Assembly (NCBI GenBank): GCA_029783825.1
Contig: JAREIK010012234.1
Span: 1-64,000 of the forward strand
Direction of reading: 5' to 3'
Source of the DNA: Sapria himalayana
Taxonomy: Eukaryota; Streptophyta; Magnoliopsida; Malpighiales; Rafflesiaceae
DNA: 64,000 nt
The notes below the pieces were generated by a model, which saw only the letters and a list, made by a program, of their open reading frames with translations, had not been told where the DNA came from and searched no databases. A program made the translations under genes and the position numbers. This document shows, in pieces, positions 40,741-55,700 of the stretch. Each line of letters begins with the position of its first letter. Position 1 is the first letter of the stretch.

Positions 40741-43700
40741 ATCTATCTAACTAATAATTTATTTTGTAATTAATATTTATATAAAATAAACTAATAAATA
40801 ATTAAAATAAAAATTTAAAATTAAACTGAATAAAAATTAAAATGAAATTTATGATTTATTATTAATGTATAACAGTTTAATTATTTAAGTATTTAGAGAT
40901 TTTGTTGTTTAAAAGTTTAGCAATTTATGTTTTTAGGCATTTAGTGGTTTATCGGTTTTATTTAAACAATAAAATAAAAGAAAATTTTTAATTTTGTCTC
41001 ATTTTCATAGGTCATAATCTTTGAAAATATAATAGTATTTAAAATTTTTTGAAATGTGAATACAATATTTAGTTATAATAATATTAATAATTATATATCA
41101 TATAAATTCAATATAAACAATTTTATTGATAGATATTATAATAATGAATAAAAATTAAATTAATAAACTATTAATAATAAGATAGATATTAATTAAAAAA
41201 TATTTACAAAACCAAAATTGATTCAAAATTAAGTAAAATATCTTACTTTAATAATTTTTAATTATTAAATTTTTTCTTATTATATAAGCGTAAATACTTT
41301 TATTGATGAAAAAAAATTATTTAAATTATATTTCTCGCACTCATAATTTATTTTGTAATAAATATTTCTATAGAAATAAACTAATAAATAATAAAAATAA
41401 ATATTTAAAATTATAATAATAGAAATAAAAATTAGATTTATTAATTATTAAGTAGTATATAGCAGATTAATGGTTTATGTATTTAGGCATTATGAGGTTT
41501 AGGAGTTTACTGATTTAACTGTGTATGCATTTAGTGGTTATAGGTTTTATTTAAAAAATAAATAAACAAAAAATTTATTTTTATTATTTTATGATATTTT
41601 GAAAAGTTATAACCTTTGAAAATATAATAATTTTAAATTTTTTTAAAAAGTGAATTCAATATTTAGTTATAAAAATCATTATATTTATATTTCATATAAA
41701 TTCAATTTAAATAATTTTTTGATAAATATTCTAATAATTATCAAAAAATAAATTAATAATCTATTATTAATAAGATAGATATCAATAAAAATATAATTAC
41801 AAAACCTAAAATGATTCAGAAGGAAAGCAAAATATATTACTATATAATAAATTTTTGTTTTGAAATTTTTTGTTATTTTTATAAGTTTAACTATATTTTT
41901 GGATGAAAAATAATTTATATATATTACATTTTCTAACTCATACTTTATATTGTAATTAATATTTAATTAAAATAAATGAATAAATAATTAAAATGAATAT
42001 TTTAAATTATAATGAAAAAACTAATATTGAGATTTCTTATTTATTATTTAGGGTATACCAGTTTTAAAGGATTATCTATTAAGAGTATTCGAGATTTCAA
42101 AGTTATTGACTTAAGTGTTTAGGTATTTATTAGATTATAGGATTTATTTAAACAATGAAATAACATAAAAATTATTTTTGATATTTTCTCACATTTTCAA
42201 AGTTTATAACCTTTGAAAATATAATAAATTTAAATTTTTTTAAAAATGTGAATACAATATTTAGTAATAAGAATCATTATAATTATTTATAATATAAACT
42301 AAATATAAACAAATTTATTTATATATAAGATATCAATTATCAAAAAATAAATTAAATTGATATTATTAATATGATAGATATAAATTAAAATATAATTGCA
42401 AAACCTAAAATTATTCAAAATCAAAGTACACTTTATTACCAAATAATAATTTTTGTTTTTTAGTTTTTGCTTCTTTTTATAAGCTTATATTTTTTTTTGA
42501 TGAAAAATAAATTATTTAAATTATATTTAAGGTTTATGAGTTTAACGTTTTAAGTATTTAGGGGCTTTTGTGTTTAGGAGTTTATAGATTTAAGTGGTCG
42601 ATAAGTTTTATTTAAACAATGATATAACAAAAAATTTATTTTAATTTTTTTTCTAATATTTGAAGGTTATAACCTTTGAATATATAAAAGTTTCTATTTT
42701 TTTTTTCAAATGTAAATATAATATTTAGTTATAATAATCTTAATAAATATAAGTCATTTAAATTCAAATTAAATAATCACATTGCTAAATATTATAATAA
42801 TGATCAATAAATAAATTAATAAACTATTATTAATAAGATAAATATTATTTAAAAAATAAATGCAAAATCTAAATTTATTCAAAATCAAAGTATATATTAC
42901 TTAATAATAATATATTTTAATATTTTGCTTTTTTTATAAGTTCATAATTTTGTTATTAAAAATAAATTATTTAAATTATATTTGTCTTCCTCATAATTTA
43001 TTTTGTAATTTATAATTATATAAAAATAAACTAATAAATAATTATAATAAATATTTATTTTTATAATAAATACAAAAAAAATTGAGATTTATTATTTATT
43101 ATTCAGGATATACATGTTTAATGGTTTAAGTATTTAGGTGTTTTGGGGTTTAGTCATTTAAGTGTTTATCCCTTAAGTGATTTTATATAATTTTAGAAGG
43201 TTATAACCTTCGAAAATATAATAATTTTTAATTTTTTTTTAAAATGTGAATATAATTTTTAGTTTTAATAATCTTGTTAATTATATATAATGTGAAATCA
43301 ATATAAATAATTTTATTAATAGATATTATAATAATGATCAATAAATAAATTAATAAACTATTATTAATTAGAATGATATAAATTAAAATATAATTGCAAT
43401 ATCTAAAATTATTCAAAATAAAATTAAAATAAATTACTAAATAAAAATATTTTGTTTTATAAATTTTGCCTCTTTTCATGATATTATATTTTTTTGATGA
43501 AAAATAAATTATTTTTATTATATCTGAAACACTAATAATTTATTTTGAAATTAATATTTCTATAAAATTAAACTGATAAATAATTAAAATTTATATTTAA
43601 AATTATAATAAATACTAATAAAAATGAGATTTATTATTTATTATTTAGCGTATACTAATTTTAAGGCTTATGTATTTATGGGCTTCGGGGTTTAGGAGTT

Positions 43701-46360
43701 TAGTCATTACAAATTTAGGTATTTTGTGGTTTATAGATTTAATTTAAAAAATCTAATAACAAAAAATTTATTATTTTATTTTTTCTTATTCTCAAAGGTT
43801 ATAACCTTTGAAAACTTAATAATTTTTAAATTTTTTTAAAATGTGAAAATATTATTATGTTATAATAATCTAAATAATTAAATATTATGTAAATTCAAAT
43901 AAATAATGTTTTTTATAGATATTATGATGACTATAATAAATTAAATTAATAAACTATTATTAATAAGATATATATTAAATAAAATTTATTTGCAAAACCT
44001 AAAATGATTCAAAATCAAAGTAAAATATATTAATAAGATAGATATTAAATAAAAATATTATTAATAAGATAAAATATACAGGTTTAAAAGATTATATATT
44101 TAGGTGTTTTGGGATTTAAGAATTTAGTGATTTAAGTGTTTAGGCATTTAGTAGTTTATAAGTTTTATTTTAAAAAAAAATAACAAAAAAAATTTTTTTG
44201 TTATTTGTTTACATTTTTGAAGGATATAACCTTTGAAACTATAACAATTTTTAAATTTTTTTTAAATTTGAATACTATATTTAGTTATGATAATCTTAAT
44301 AATTATATATAATGTAAATTCAATATAAATAATTATATTGATATATATTATAATAATGATCATACAAAAGATTAATAAACAATTATTAATAAGATAAATA
44401 TTGTTTAAAATATATTTACAAAACCTAAAATGATTCAAAATCAATGTGAAATATTTTACTAAATATTAATTTTAAATTTTTAAATTTTTGTATCCATTTA
44501 TAAGCTTATATATTTTTTAATGAAAAATAAATAATTTAAATTATATGTCTCACTATTAATTTCTTTTTTAATTTATATGTCTCACTCGAAAATTATTTTG
44601 TAATTAATTTTTCAAAAAATATATATAATAAAATTATTAATTAAAATGAATATTTAAAATTATAATAAATAGTAATAAAAATGAGATTTATTATTTATTT
44701 AGTAGTATATAGCTGTTAAAAGGTTTATGTATTTAGGGGTTTCGGGGTCTATGACCTTACTAATTTAAGTAAGTATGCATTTAATGATCTATAGGTTTTA
44801 TTTAAAAAATGAAATAACAAAAAAATTATTTTTATTATTTTTTGTCATTTTTTTAAGTTTATAACCTTTGAAATTATAATAATTTTAAAAATTTTTTCAA
44901 AAGTGAATACAATATTTAGTCATAATAATCATTATATTTATATATCATATAAATTCAATATAACTAATTTTATTGATAAATATTCTAATAATGATCAAAA
45001 AATAAATAAATAATATATTATTAATAAGATATATATCAATTAAAATATAATTACAAAACCTAGAATAATTCAAAAGCAAAGCCAAATATATTATAATAAT
45101 ATAATTTTTTATTTTGAATTTTTTTTATTTTAAAAAGTTTATCTATATTTTTTGATTAAAAATAATTTAAATAAATTATATTTGTCTAACTAAAAATTTA
45201 TTTTGTAATTAATATTTATATAAAAATAAACAAATAAATAAATAAAATGAATATTTAAAATTATAATGAAAAAAAATGAGTTATATTTATTATTATTTAG
45301 GGTATACTTGTTTAAATTTTAATTATATCTGTCTCACTAATAATTTATTTTGTAATTAATATTTCTATAAAAATAAACTGATAAATAATTAAAATAAAAA
45401 TTTAAATTATACTGAATAAAAATTAAAATGAGATTTATGATTTATTATTAATATATACCAGTTTAATGGGTTAAGTATTTAGATGTTTTGTTATTTGAAA
45501 ATTTAGCAATTTATGTTTTTAGGCATTTAGTGGTTTATAGGTTTTATTTAAACAATAAAATAATAAAAAAAATTTTATAATTTTTTCTAATTTTCATAGG
45601 TTATTACCTTTGAAAATATAATAATATTTAAATTATTTTAACTGTAAATATAATATTTATATTTAAATTAATAATTATATATCATATAAATTCAATATAA
45701 AGAATTTTATTGATAGATATTATAATAATGATCAAAAATAAAAGTAATAAACTATTAATAAAAATATAGAAATTAATTAAAAAATATTTACAAAACCCAA
45801 ATTGATTCAAAATTAAAGTAAAATATATAACTGGATAATAATTTTTAATTTTTAATTTTTAATTTTTTTCTTATTTTATATGTGTATATATATTATTTCA
45901 TTAAAAATAAATTATTTAAATTATATTTGTCGCACTCATAATTTATTTTGCAATAAATATTTCTATAAAAATAAACTAATATATAATTAAAATGAATATT
46001 TAAAATTATAATAAATTGAAAAAAAAATTAGATTTATTATTTATTATGTATTTTATATTGGTTTTATGGTTAATGTATTTAGGCATTACGGGGTCTAGGA
46101 GTTTACTTATTTAACTGTGTATGCATTTAGTTGTTTATAGCTTTTATTTAAAAAATAAAAAAACAAAAAAAATATTTTTATTATTTTTTGATATTTTCAA
46201 AGGTTATAACCTTAGACAATATAATAATTTTATTTTTTCAAAAGTGAATTCAATATTTAGTTATAATAATCATTATATTTATATATCATATAAATTTAAT
46301 ATAAACTATTTAATTGTTAATTATTCTAATAATGATCAAAAAATAAATTAATAATCTATT
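40741..46360 (+). repeat. AT-rich satellite, block 3a (+ orientation)
   Basis: Palindromes lie near 41010, 41605, 42202, 42665, 43199, 43797, 44222, 44866, 45599 and 46202. The block is a near-parallel of 52,978-60,400, with an offset of about 12.24 kb up to 44.5 kb and about 14.04 kb after that. The jump in offset is a deletion of about 1.8 kb (three monomers) at about 44,575, relative to 56.8-58.6 kb. The 463 and 425 bp steps are shared with the parallel segment, so those shortened units predate the duplication. No gene is seen. Confidence 0.92.
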
Positions 46361-47174
46361 GATTTTCAAATGAGTATCTCTTGGGTTAGAATGCTTCCTC
46401 CTCGAGCTCCAAGAAGTGGTTGTATGTTTATCCGACAAAATATCAAAAAATATGCATGCATCGGAGTGCATGTGTGATGAGGTCCATCTCATAGTCTAAT
46501 TATCTACGCGTATAACCAAGCAAGAGTACAAGTAAAATTATAAAATGATATAAAGATGGGTCTTCTACTCTCGGGAGTGTAGCATCGCCTAATGTGTATT
46601 TACAAAATTCATTAGTGGGCCCCACATAGAGATACCCCTAGGGCCAGTTGCCCTCATTGAATGCTATATAGAGAACATACAAGATTGTGTGTGGGAGTAT
46701 GTCATGATCCGTCTCTACAAGTATATGGTGCATACAAAGTCCAAAATACAAATAAGACTACAAACATAAACTACAAGTTTGAATCTTTCGCTCCCGTGTT
46801 GCTGGTCTGGACTCCATTGCTTACCGGTCATGCTTGGTGATGCTTCGGATTTTGCCGGCTCTCCAATTAATCATGGATTACCTGCTACTCCTGTTGGGCA
46901 ATGGTTGGGTGGCCCTCTATGCTACCTGATAGGGCTAGTGGGACCCACTCCCAGCAATTCCTGGGTTTACACCTGACCACTTTGCTCGGTCTCGTCAGTT
47001 TTCTGGATGTAATCATCCCAGCTTGCTAGTGGTTCCCTCTACAAGTTGGTGGGCCATACTTTTCGCTGCTTCCAGGACATCCTGGCCCCTCTAAATGCTT
47101 TGCCAAAATGGACAAGAATATGTGCACGTGTGTACTGTGGTCCATCGCTATGTGTGTGTGGTGCAGTAGTATCA
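46361..47174 (+). mobile_element. Embedded ~2.5 kb element, copy 3 (right part only)
   Basis: This copy is 814 bp and matches 62,549-63,359. It starts abruptly at GATTTTCAAATGAGTATC, where the full copy reads GATCCTCAAATGAGTATC, directly after the monomer AATAATCTATT. It ends with the element terminus AGTAGTATCA. The missing 2.1 kb includes the left part of the element and the last satellite before it, so one deletion explains the join. Plus-strand frames of about 65 codons at 46,779-46,976 and 47,046-47,243 lack an ATG-led, conserved product. Their equivalent in copy 2 has an in-frame stop, and the second runs into satellite, so no gene is called. The internal words GGGTCCCAC and GTGGGCCCCAC are shared by all copies that keep this part. 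Confidence 0.78.
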
Positions 47175-50100
47175 AGGTTTAGGAGTTTAGTAACTTACGA
47201 ATTTAGGTATTTTGTGGTTTATAGGTTTTATTTAAATAATTAAATAACAAAAAAATTTTTTTTATGATTTTTTCTCATTTTCAAGGTTATAACCATTAAA
47301 AATATTATAATTTTTAATTTTTTTTCAAATGTTAATACAATATTTAATTATAATAATAATAAAAATTAAATATCATGTAAATTCAATATAAATTATTTTA
47401 TTGATCGATATTATAATACTGATCATAAAATATTTTAATAAACTATTATTAATAAGATAAATATTAATTAAAATATATTTGCTAAACCTAAAACCATTCA
47501 AAATCAAAGTAAAATATATTACTAAATAATAATTTTTTATTTTTAAATTTTTGATTCTTTTTATAAGCTTATAAATTTTTGTGATGAAAATAAATTAATT
47601 AAATTATATTTGTCTCATTCATTATTATATTTTGCAATTAATATTTCTATAAAAATAAACTAATAAATAATTAAAATGAATATTGAAATTATAATGAATA
47701 CAAATAAAAATGAGATTTATGAGTAATTATTGTGGGTATACCGGTTTAATGGTTTAAGTATTTAGGAGTTTAGGAGTTTAGTGATGTAAGTGTTTAGTCA
47801 TTTAGTAGTTTATATGTTTTATTTAAATAATGAAATAACAAAAAATTATTTTTCATTTTCTTTATCAACTTTGAAGGTTATAACCTTTATAAATATAATA
47901 ATTTTAAATTTTTATCAAATGTGAATATAATATTTATTTATAATAAACTTAATAAATATATATCATGTAAATTAAGAATAAATAATTTTATTGATAGATA
48001 TTAATAAACTAAATATAAATATAAATTTAATAATGATCAAAAAATAAATTAATGAACTATTATTTATTTATAGATATTAATATATTATTTATAAATACAT
48101 AAACCTTAAAAGATGGTTTAAATGTTTAGGTATTTAAAGGTTTTAGGGTTTTGGGGTTTAGAAGTTTAATGATTTAAGCATTTAGGTATTTAGTAGTTTA
48201 TAGGTTTTATATAAACAATAAATTAACAAAAAATTTATTTTTGTAATTTTTTATAATTTTCAAAGATGATAACCTTTAAAAATATAATAATTTTTAAATT
48301 ATTTTCAAATGTAAATATAATATTTAGTTATAATAATCTGTATACTTATATATCATGTAAATTCAATATAAACAATTTTATTGATAAATATTATAATAAT
48401 CATCAAAAAATAAATTAATAATCTAGTATTAATAAGATAGATATCAATTAAAAAATAATTACAAAACCTAAAATGATTCAGAAGCAAAGTAAAATATATT
48501 ACTATATAATAATTTTTTGTTTATAATTTTTTTTTTCTTTTAAAAAGTTTATCTATAATTTTTTGATTAAAAATAATATATATAAATTATATCTGTGTAA
48601 CTCAATTTATTTTGTAATTAATATTTATATATAAATAAACAAATAAATATTTAAAATGAATATTTGAAATTATAATGAAAAAAAAGAAGATTTATTATTT
48701 ATTATTTAGGGATACCAGTTTAATTTAAATTAGATTTGTCTCAGAAATAATTTATTTTGTAATTCATATTTATATAAAAATAAACTGATAAATAATTAAA
48801 ATAAAAATTTAAAATTATACTGAATAAAAATTAAAATCAGATATAAGATTTATTATTAATGTATACCAGTTTAATTGTTTAAGTATTTAGAGGTTTTGTA
48901 GTTAGTAGTTTAGCGATTTATGCTTTTAGACTTTTAGTGGTTTATAGGTTTTATATAAAAAAATAAAATAACAAAAAAAATTTATATAATTTGTTATCTT
49001 TTTCTTAGGTTATAACCTTTGAAAATATAATAATATTTACAATTTTTTGAAATGTGAATATAATATTTAGTTATAATAATATTAATTATTATATATCATA
49101 TAAATTCAATATAAACAATTTTATTGATAGATAATATAATAATGATCAAAAATTAAATTAATAAACTATTAATAAAAAGATAGATATTAAATAAAAAATA
49201 TTTACAAAACTCATTTTGATTCAAAATTAAAGTAATATATATTACTGGATAATAATTTTTATTTTTAAATTTTTACTTCTTTTATAAGCGTATATTTTTT
49301 TTATTAAAAATAAATTAATTAAATTATATTTTTCGCACTCATACTTTTTGTAATAAATATTTCTATAAAAATAAACTAATAAATAATTAAAATGAATATT
49401 TAAAATTATAATAAATAGAAATAAAAATGAGATTTATTAATTATTAAGTAGTATATAACAGTTTAATGGTTTATGTATTTAGGGATTACGGGGTTTAGGA
49501 GTTTACTGATTTAACTGTGTATGCATTTAGTGTGTTATAGTTTTTATTTTAAAAAAAATAAAAAAAAATTATTTTTATTATTTTTTGATATTTTCAAAGG
49601 TTTAACCTTTGAAAATATAATATTTTTTAATTTTTTTTTCAAAAGTGAATAAATATTCATTTATAATAATCATAATAATTATATATCATATAAATTCATT
49701 ATAAACAATTTTATTGATAGTATTCTAATAATTATCAAAAATTAAATTAATAAATTATTATTCATAATATAAATAATAATTTAAAATATATTTACATAAC
49801 ACAATGATTCAAAATCAAATCAAAATATATTACTAAATAATAAAATTTTGATGAAAAATATTTTACTATATAAAAATAATTCAGAAGAAAGGAAAATATA
49901 TTACTGTATAATAATTTGTTGTTTTGAAATTTTTTTTCTTTTAAAATAAATTATTTTTCATTTTAATGAAAAATAATTTATATATATTATATTTGTCTAA
50001 CTCATAATTTATTTTGTAATTAATATTTATATAAAAATAAACAAATAAATAATTAAAATAATATTTAAATTATAATGAAAAAAATAATATTGAGATTGAT

Positions 50101-52701
50101 TATTTATTATTTAGGGTTACCGGTTTAAAAGGATTATTATTTATTATTTAGGGTTTTAAAGAATTAGTAGTTATTGATTTAAGTGTTTAGGCATTTAGTG
50201 GTTTATAGGTTTATTTAAACAATGTAATATCAAAAAAAATATTTTTTTTATTTTCACATTTTCAATGATTATAATCTTTGAAAATGTGATAATTTTTAAA
50301 TTTTTTTCAAAAGTGAATTCAATATTTTGTTATAATAATCATTATATTTATATATCATATAAATTCAATATAAATAATTTTATTGATAAATATTCTTATA
50401 ATGATCAAAATATAAATTAATAATCTATTATTAATAAGATAGATATCAATTAAAATATAATTACAAAACCAATAATGATTCAGAAGCAAAGCAAATTATA
50501 GTACTCTATAATAATTTTTTGTTTTGAAAATTTTTTTTCATTTAAAAAGTTTATGTATAATTTTTTGATGAAAAATAATTTTAATAAATCTTTTTGTCTA
50601 GCTCAATTTATTTTGTAATTAATATTTATATATAAAAAAACAAATAAATAATTAAAATGAATATTTAAAATTATAATGAAAAAAAATGAGATTTATTATT
50701 TATTATTTAGGGATACAATTTTAATTTAAATTAGATCTGTCACACTAATAATTTATTTTGTAATTAATATTTCTATAACAATAAACTAATAAATAAAAAA
50801 AATAAAAATTTAAAATTATACTGAATAAAAATTAAAATGAGCTTTATGATTTATTATTAATCTATACCAGTTTAATGGAATAAGTATTTAGAAGTTTCGT
50901 CATTTAGGAGGATAGCAATTTATGTTTTTAGGCATTTAGTTGTTTATAGGTTTTATTTAAAAAATAAAATAACCATAAATATATTTTTAAATGTCATAAC
51001 CTTTCAAAATATAATAATATTTAAATTTTTTTCAAAAGTGAATACAATCTTTAATTATAATAATCCTTAGATTTATATATCATATAAATTCAATATAAAC
51101 AATTTTATTGATAAATATTCTAATAATGATCAAAAAATAAATTAATAATCTATTATTAATAAGATATATTTCAATTAAAAAAAAAGATAGATATCAATTA
51201 CAATATAATTATAAAACCTAAAATGATTCAGAAGCAAAGCAAAATATATTACTATATAATAATTTTTTGTTTAGAAATTTTTTCTCTTTAAAAAGTTTAT
51301 CTATAATTTTTTGATTAAAAATAATATAAATAAATTATCTTTGTCTAACTCAATTTATTTTGTTATTAATATTTATATATAAATAAACAAATAAATATTT
51401 AAAATGAATATTTGAAATTATAATGAAAAAAAAAGATTTATTATTTATTATTTAGGGATAAGGGTTTAATTTAAATTAGATCTGTCTCACAAATAATTTA
51501 TTTTGCAATTAATATTTCTATAAAAATAAACTGATAAATAATTAAAATAAAAATTTAAAATTATACTGAATAAAAATTAAAATGAGATTTAAGATTTATT
51601 ATTACTGTATACCAGTTTAATTGTTTAAGTATTTAGAGGTTTTGTAGTTAGGAGTTTAGCGATTCATGTTTTTAGGCCTTTTAGTGCTTTATAAGATTTT
51701 ATATAAAAAAATAAATTAACAAAAAAATTTATATAATTTGTTATCTTTTTCATAGGTTATAACTTTTGAAAATATAATAATATTTACAATTTTTTGAAAT
51801 GTGAATACAATATTTAGTTATAATAATATTAATTATTATATATCATATAAATTCAATATAAACAATTTTATTGATAGATAATATAAGAATGATCAAAAAT
51901 TAAATTAATAAACTATTAATAAAAAGATAGATATTAAATAAAAAATATTTACAAAACCCAAATTGATTCAAAATTAAAGTAAAATATATTAAAAGATAAA
52001 AATTTTTAATTTTTAAATTTTTACTTCTTTTATAAGCGTATATTTTTTTATTAAAAATAAATTTATTAAATTATATTTTTCGCACTCCTACTTTATTTTG
52101 TAATAAATATTTCGATAAAAATAAACTATAAAATAATTAAAATGAATATTTAAAATTATAATAAATAGAAATAAAAATTAGATTTATTAATTATTAAGTA
52201 GTATATAGCGGTTTAATGGTTTATGTATTTAGGGATTACGGGGTTTAGGAGTTTATTGATTTAACTGTGTATGGATTTAGTGGTTTATAGTTTTTATTTA
52301 AGAAAAAAAATAAAAAAAAGATTATTTTTATTATTTTTTGATATTTTTAAAGGTTATAACCTTTGAAAATATAATATTTTTTAAATTTTTTTCAAAAGTG
52401 AATAAATATTTATTTATAATAGTCATAATATTTATATATCATTTAATTTGAATATAAACAATTTTATTGATAGATATTCTAATAATTATCAAAAAATAAA
52501 TTAAAAATCTATTATGAATAACATTGATATTACTTAAAATATAATATCAAAACCTAAAATGATTTAAATGCAAAGGAAAATATATTATTTAATAATAATT
52601 TTTGTTTTTAAATTTTTATTCTTTTTATTAGCTTATCTATTTTTTGATGAAAAATATTTTTAATAAATTATATTTTTAACTCATAATTTATTTAATAATT
52701 A

Positions 52702-52722
52702 ATATATATATATATATATATA
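52702..52722. repeat. (TA)n microsatellite
   Basis: An alternating AT run of 21 bases, followed by ACTAAACAATCAAAATGA. That context is the same as the shorter run near 12,535 and, inverted, the runs near 22,190 and 35,460. Confidence 0.8.
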
Positions 52723-55700
52723 ACTAAACAATCAAAATGATTTTTTTAAATTATAATGAAAAAAAATAAAAATGACATTTATAAATTATTATTTACTGTA
52801 TACTGGTTTAAAGGATTATCTATATAGGGGTATCAGGATTTTGTAATTTAGTCATTTAAGTGTTTAGGCATTTAGTCATAATAAATATTAATATTATTTA
52901 AAATGAATATATAAAATTTTAATGAAAAAAAATGAGTTTTATTATTTATTATTTAGGGTATACCGGTTAAATTTAAATTAGATCTGTTTAACGAATAATT
53001 TATTTTGTAAATAATAATTCTATAAAATAAACTAATAAATAATTAAAATAAAAATTTAAAATTAAACAGAATAAAAATTAAATTGAAATTTATGATTTAT
53101 TATTAATGTATACCAGTTTAATTGTTTAAGTATTTAAAGGTTTTGTCATTTAGGAGTTTAACAATTTATGCTTTAGGCATTTAATGGTTTATAGGTTTTA
53201 TTTAAACAATAAAATAAAAAATAATTTCGTAATTTTTTCTCATTTTAATAGGTCATAACCTTTGAAAATATAATAATACTTAAAATTTTTTGAAATGTGT
53301 ATACAATATTTAGGTATAATAATATTAAATTATATATCATATTAATTCAATTTAAATAATTTTATTGATAGATATTATAATAAATATCAAAAATTAAATT
53401 AATAAACTATTAATAATAAGATAGATATTAATATAAAAATATTTACAAAACCCAAATTAATTCAAAATTAAAGTAAAATATATTACTTAATAATAATTTT
53501 TAATTTTTAAATTTTTACTTATTATATAAGCGTAAATACTTTTATTGATTAAAAAAAATTATTTAAATTATAATTCTCGCACTCATAATGTATTTTGTAA
53601 TAAATATTTCTATAGAAATAAACTAATTAATAATTAAAATAAATATTTAAAATTATAATAAATAGAAATAAAAATTATATTTATTAATTATTAAGTAGTA
53701 TATAGTGGTTTAATGGTTTATGTATCTAGGCATTAAGAGGTTAAAGAGTTTACTGATTTAACTATGTATGCATTTAGTGGTTATAGGTTTTATTTAAAAA
53801 ATAAATAAACAAAAAATTTATTTTTATTATTTTTTGATATTTTCAAATGTATAACCTTTGAAAATATAATAATTTTTAAATTTTTTTCAAAAGTGAATTC
53901 AATATTTAGTTATAATAATCATTATATTTATATTTCATATAAATTCAATATAAATAATTTTATTGATAAATATTCTAATAATGATCAAAAAAGAAATTAA
54001 TAATCTATTATTAATATGATAGATATCAATTAAAATATAATTACAAAATCTAAAATGATATAGAAGGAAAGCAAAATATATTACTATATAATAAATTTTT
54101 GTTTTGAAATTTTTTCTACTTTTTATAAGTTTATCTATATTTTTTGATAAAAATTAATTTAATTAAATTATATTTGTCTAATTCATAATTTATATTGTAA
54201 TTACTATTTAATAAAAATAAATGAATAAATAATTAAAATGAATATTTTAAATTATAATGAAACAAATTATATTGAGATTTATTATAAATTATTTAGGGTA
54301 TACCAGTTTAAAAGGATTATCTATTTAGGATTTTCGATATTTCGGAGTTATAGACTAAAGTGTTTAGGCATTTAGTAGTTTATAGGATTTATTTTAACAA
54401 TGAAATAACAAAAAAATTATTTTTGATATTTTCTTACATTTTCAAAGGTTATAACCTTTGAAAATATAATAATTTTAATTTTTTTTAAAAATGTGAAAAC
54501 AATATTTAGTAATAAGAATCATTATAATTATATATAATATAAACTAAATATAAACAATTTTATTGATAGATATGATATAAATTATCAAAAAATAAATTAC
54601 TATGTTTTTATTAATATGATATATATAAATTAAAATATAATTGCAAAACCTAAAATTATTCAAAATCAAAGTAAAATTTATTACCAAATAATAATTTTCG
54701 TTTTTTAGTTTTTGCTTCTTTTTATAAGCTTATATTTTTTTTGATGAAAAATAAATTATTTAAATTATATTTAAGGTTTACGAGTTTAAAGTTTTAATCA
54801 TTTAGGGGCTTTTGTGTTTAGGAGTTTATAAATTTAAGTGTTTAGTCATTTAGTGGTCTATCAATTTTATTTAAACAATGATATAAAAAAAAGTTTATTT
54901 TTATATTTTTTTTCTAATTTTTGAAGGTTATAACCTTTGAAAATATAAAAATTTCAAAATTTTTTTCAAATGTAAATATAATTGTTAGTTATAATAATCT
55001 TAATAAATATAAGTCATTTAAATTCAATATAAATAATCACATTGCTAGATATTATAATAATGATCAATAAATAAATTAATAAATTTTATAAATAAGATAG
55101 ATATTATTTAAAATATATTTGCAAAATCTAAATTTATTCAAAATCAAAGTATATATTACTTAATAATAATTTTTTTTAATATTTTGCTTTTTTTATAAGT
55201 TTATATTTTTGTTATTAAAAATAAATTATTTAAATTATATTTGTCTTCCTCATAATTTATTTTGTAATTTATAATTCTATAAAAATAAACTAATAAATAA
55301 TTAAAATAAATATTTAAAATTATATTGAATACGAATAAAATTGAGATTTATTATTTATTATTCAGGATATACACATTTAATGGTTTAAGTATTTAGGTGT
55401 TTTGGGGTTTAGTCATTTAAGTGTTTATGCCTTATGTTATTTTATCTAATTTTAGTAGGTTATAACCTTCGAAAATATAATAATTTTTAATTTTTTTTAA
55501 AATGTGAATATAATATTTTGTTATAATAATCTTGTTAATTATATATAATGTGAAATCAATATAAATAATTTTATTAATAGATATTATAATAATGATCAAT
55601 AAATAAATTAATAAACTATTATTAATTAGAATGATATAAATTAAAATATAATTGAAAAATCTAAAATTATTCAAAGTTCAATTAAAATAAATTACTAAAT

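Larger units (their letters stand above)
40741..52977 (+). repeat. Higher-order repeat unit, copy n
   Basis: This 12.2 kb unit starts at ATTAGATCT and ends just before the next TTAGATCTG at 52,978, after which the same series of subtypes resumes. Compared with the following unit it lacks about 1.8 kb near 44.58 kb and about 2.1 kb near 46.36 kb (the left part of the embedded element). Adding these back gives an intact unit of about 16.2 kb. Unit borders are a convention, since a tandem repeat has no natural start. Confidence 0.65.
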
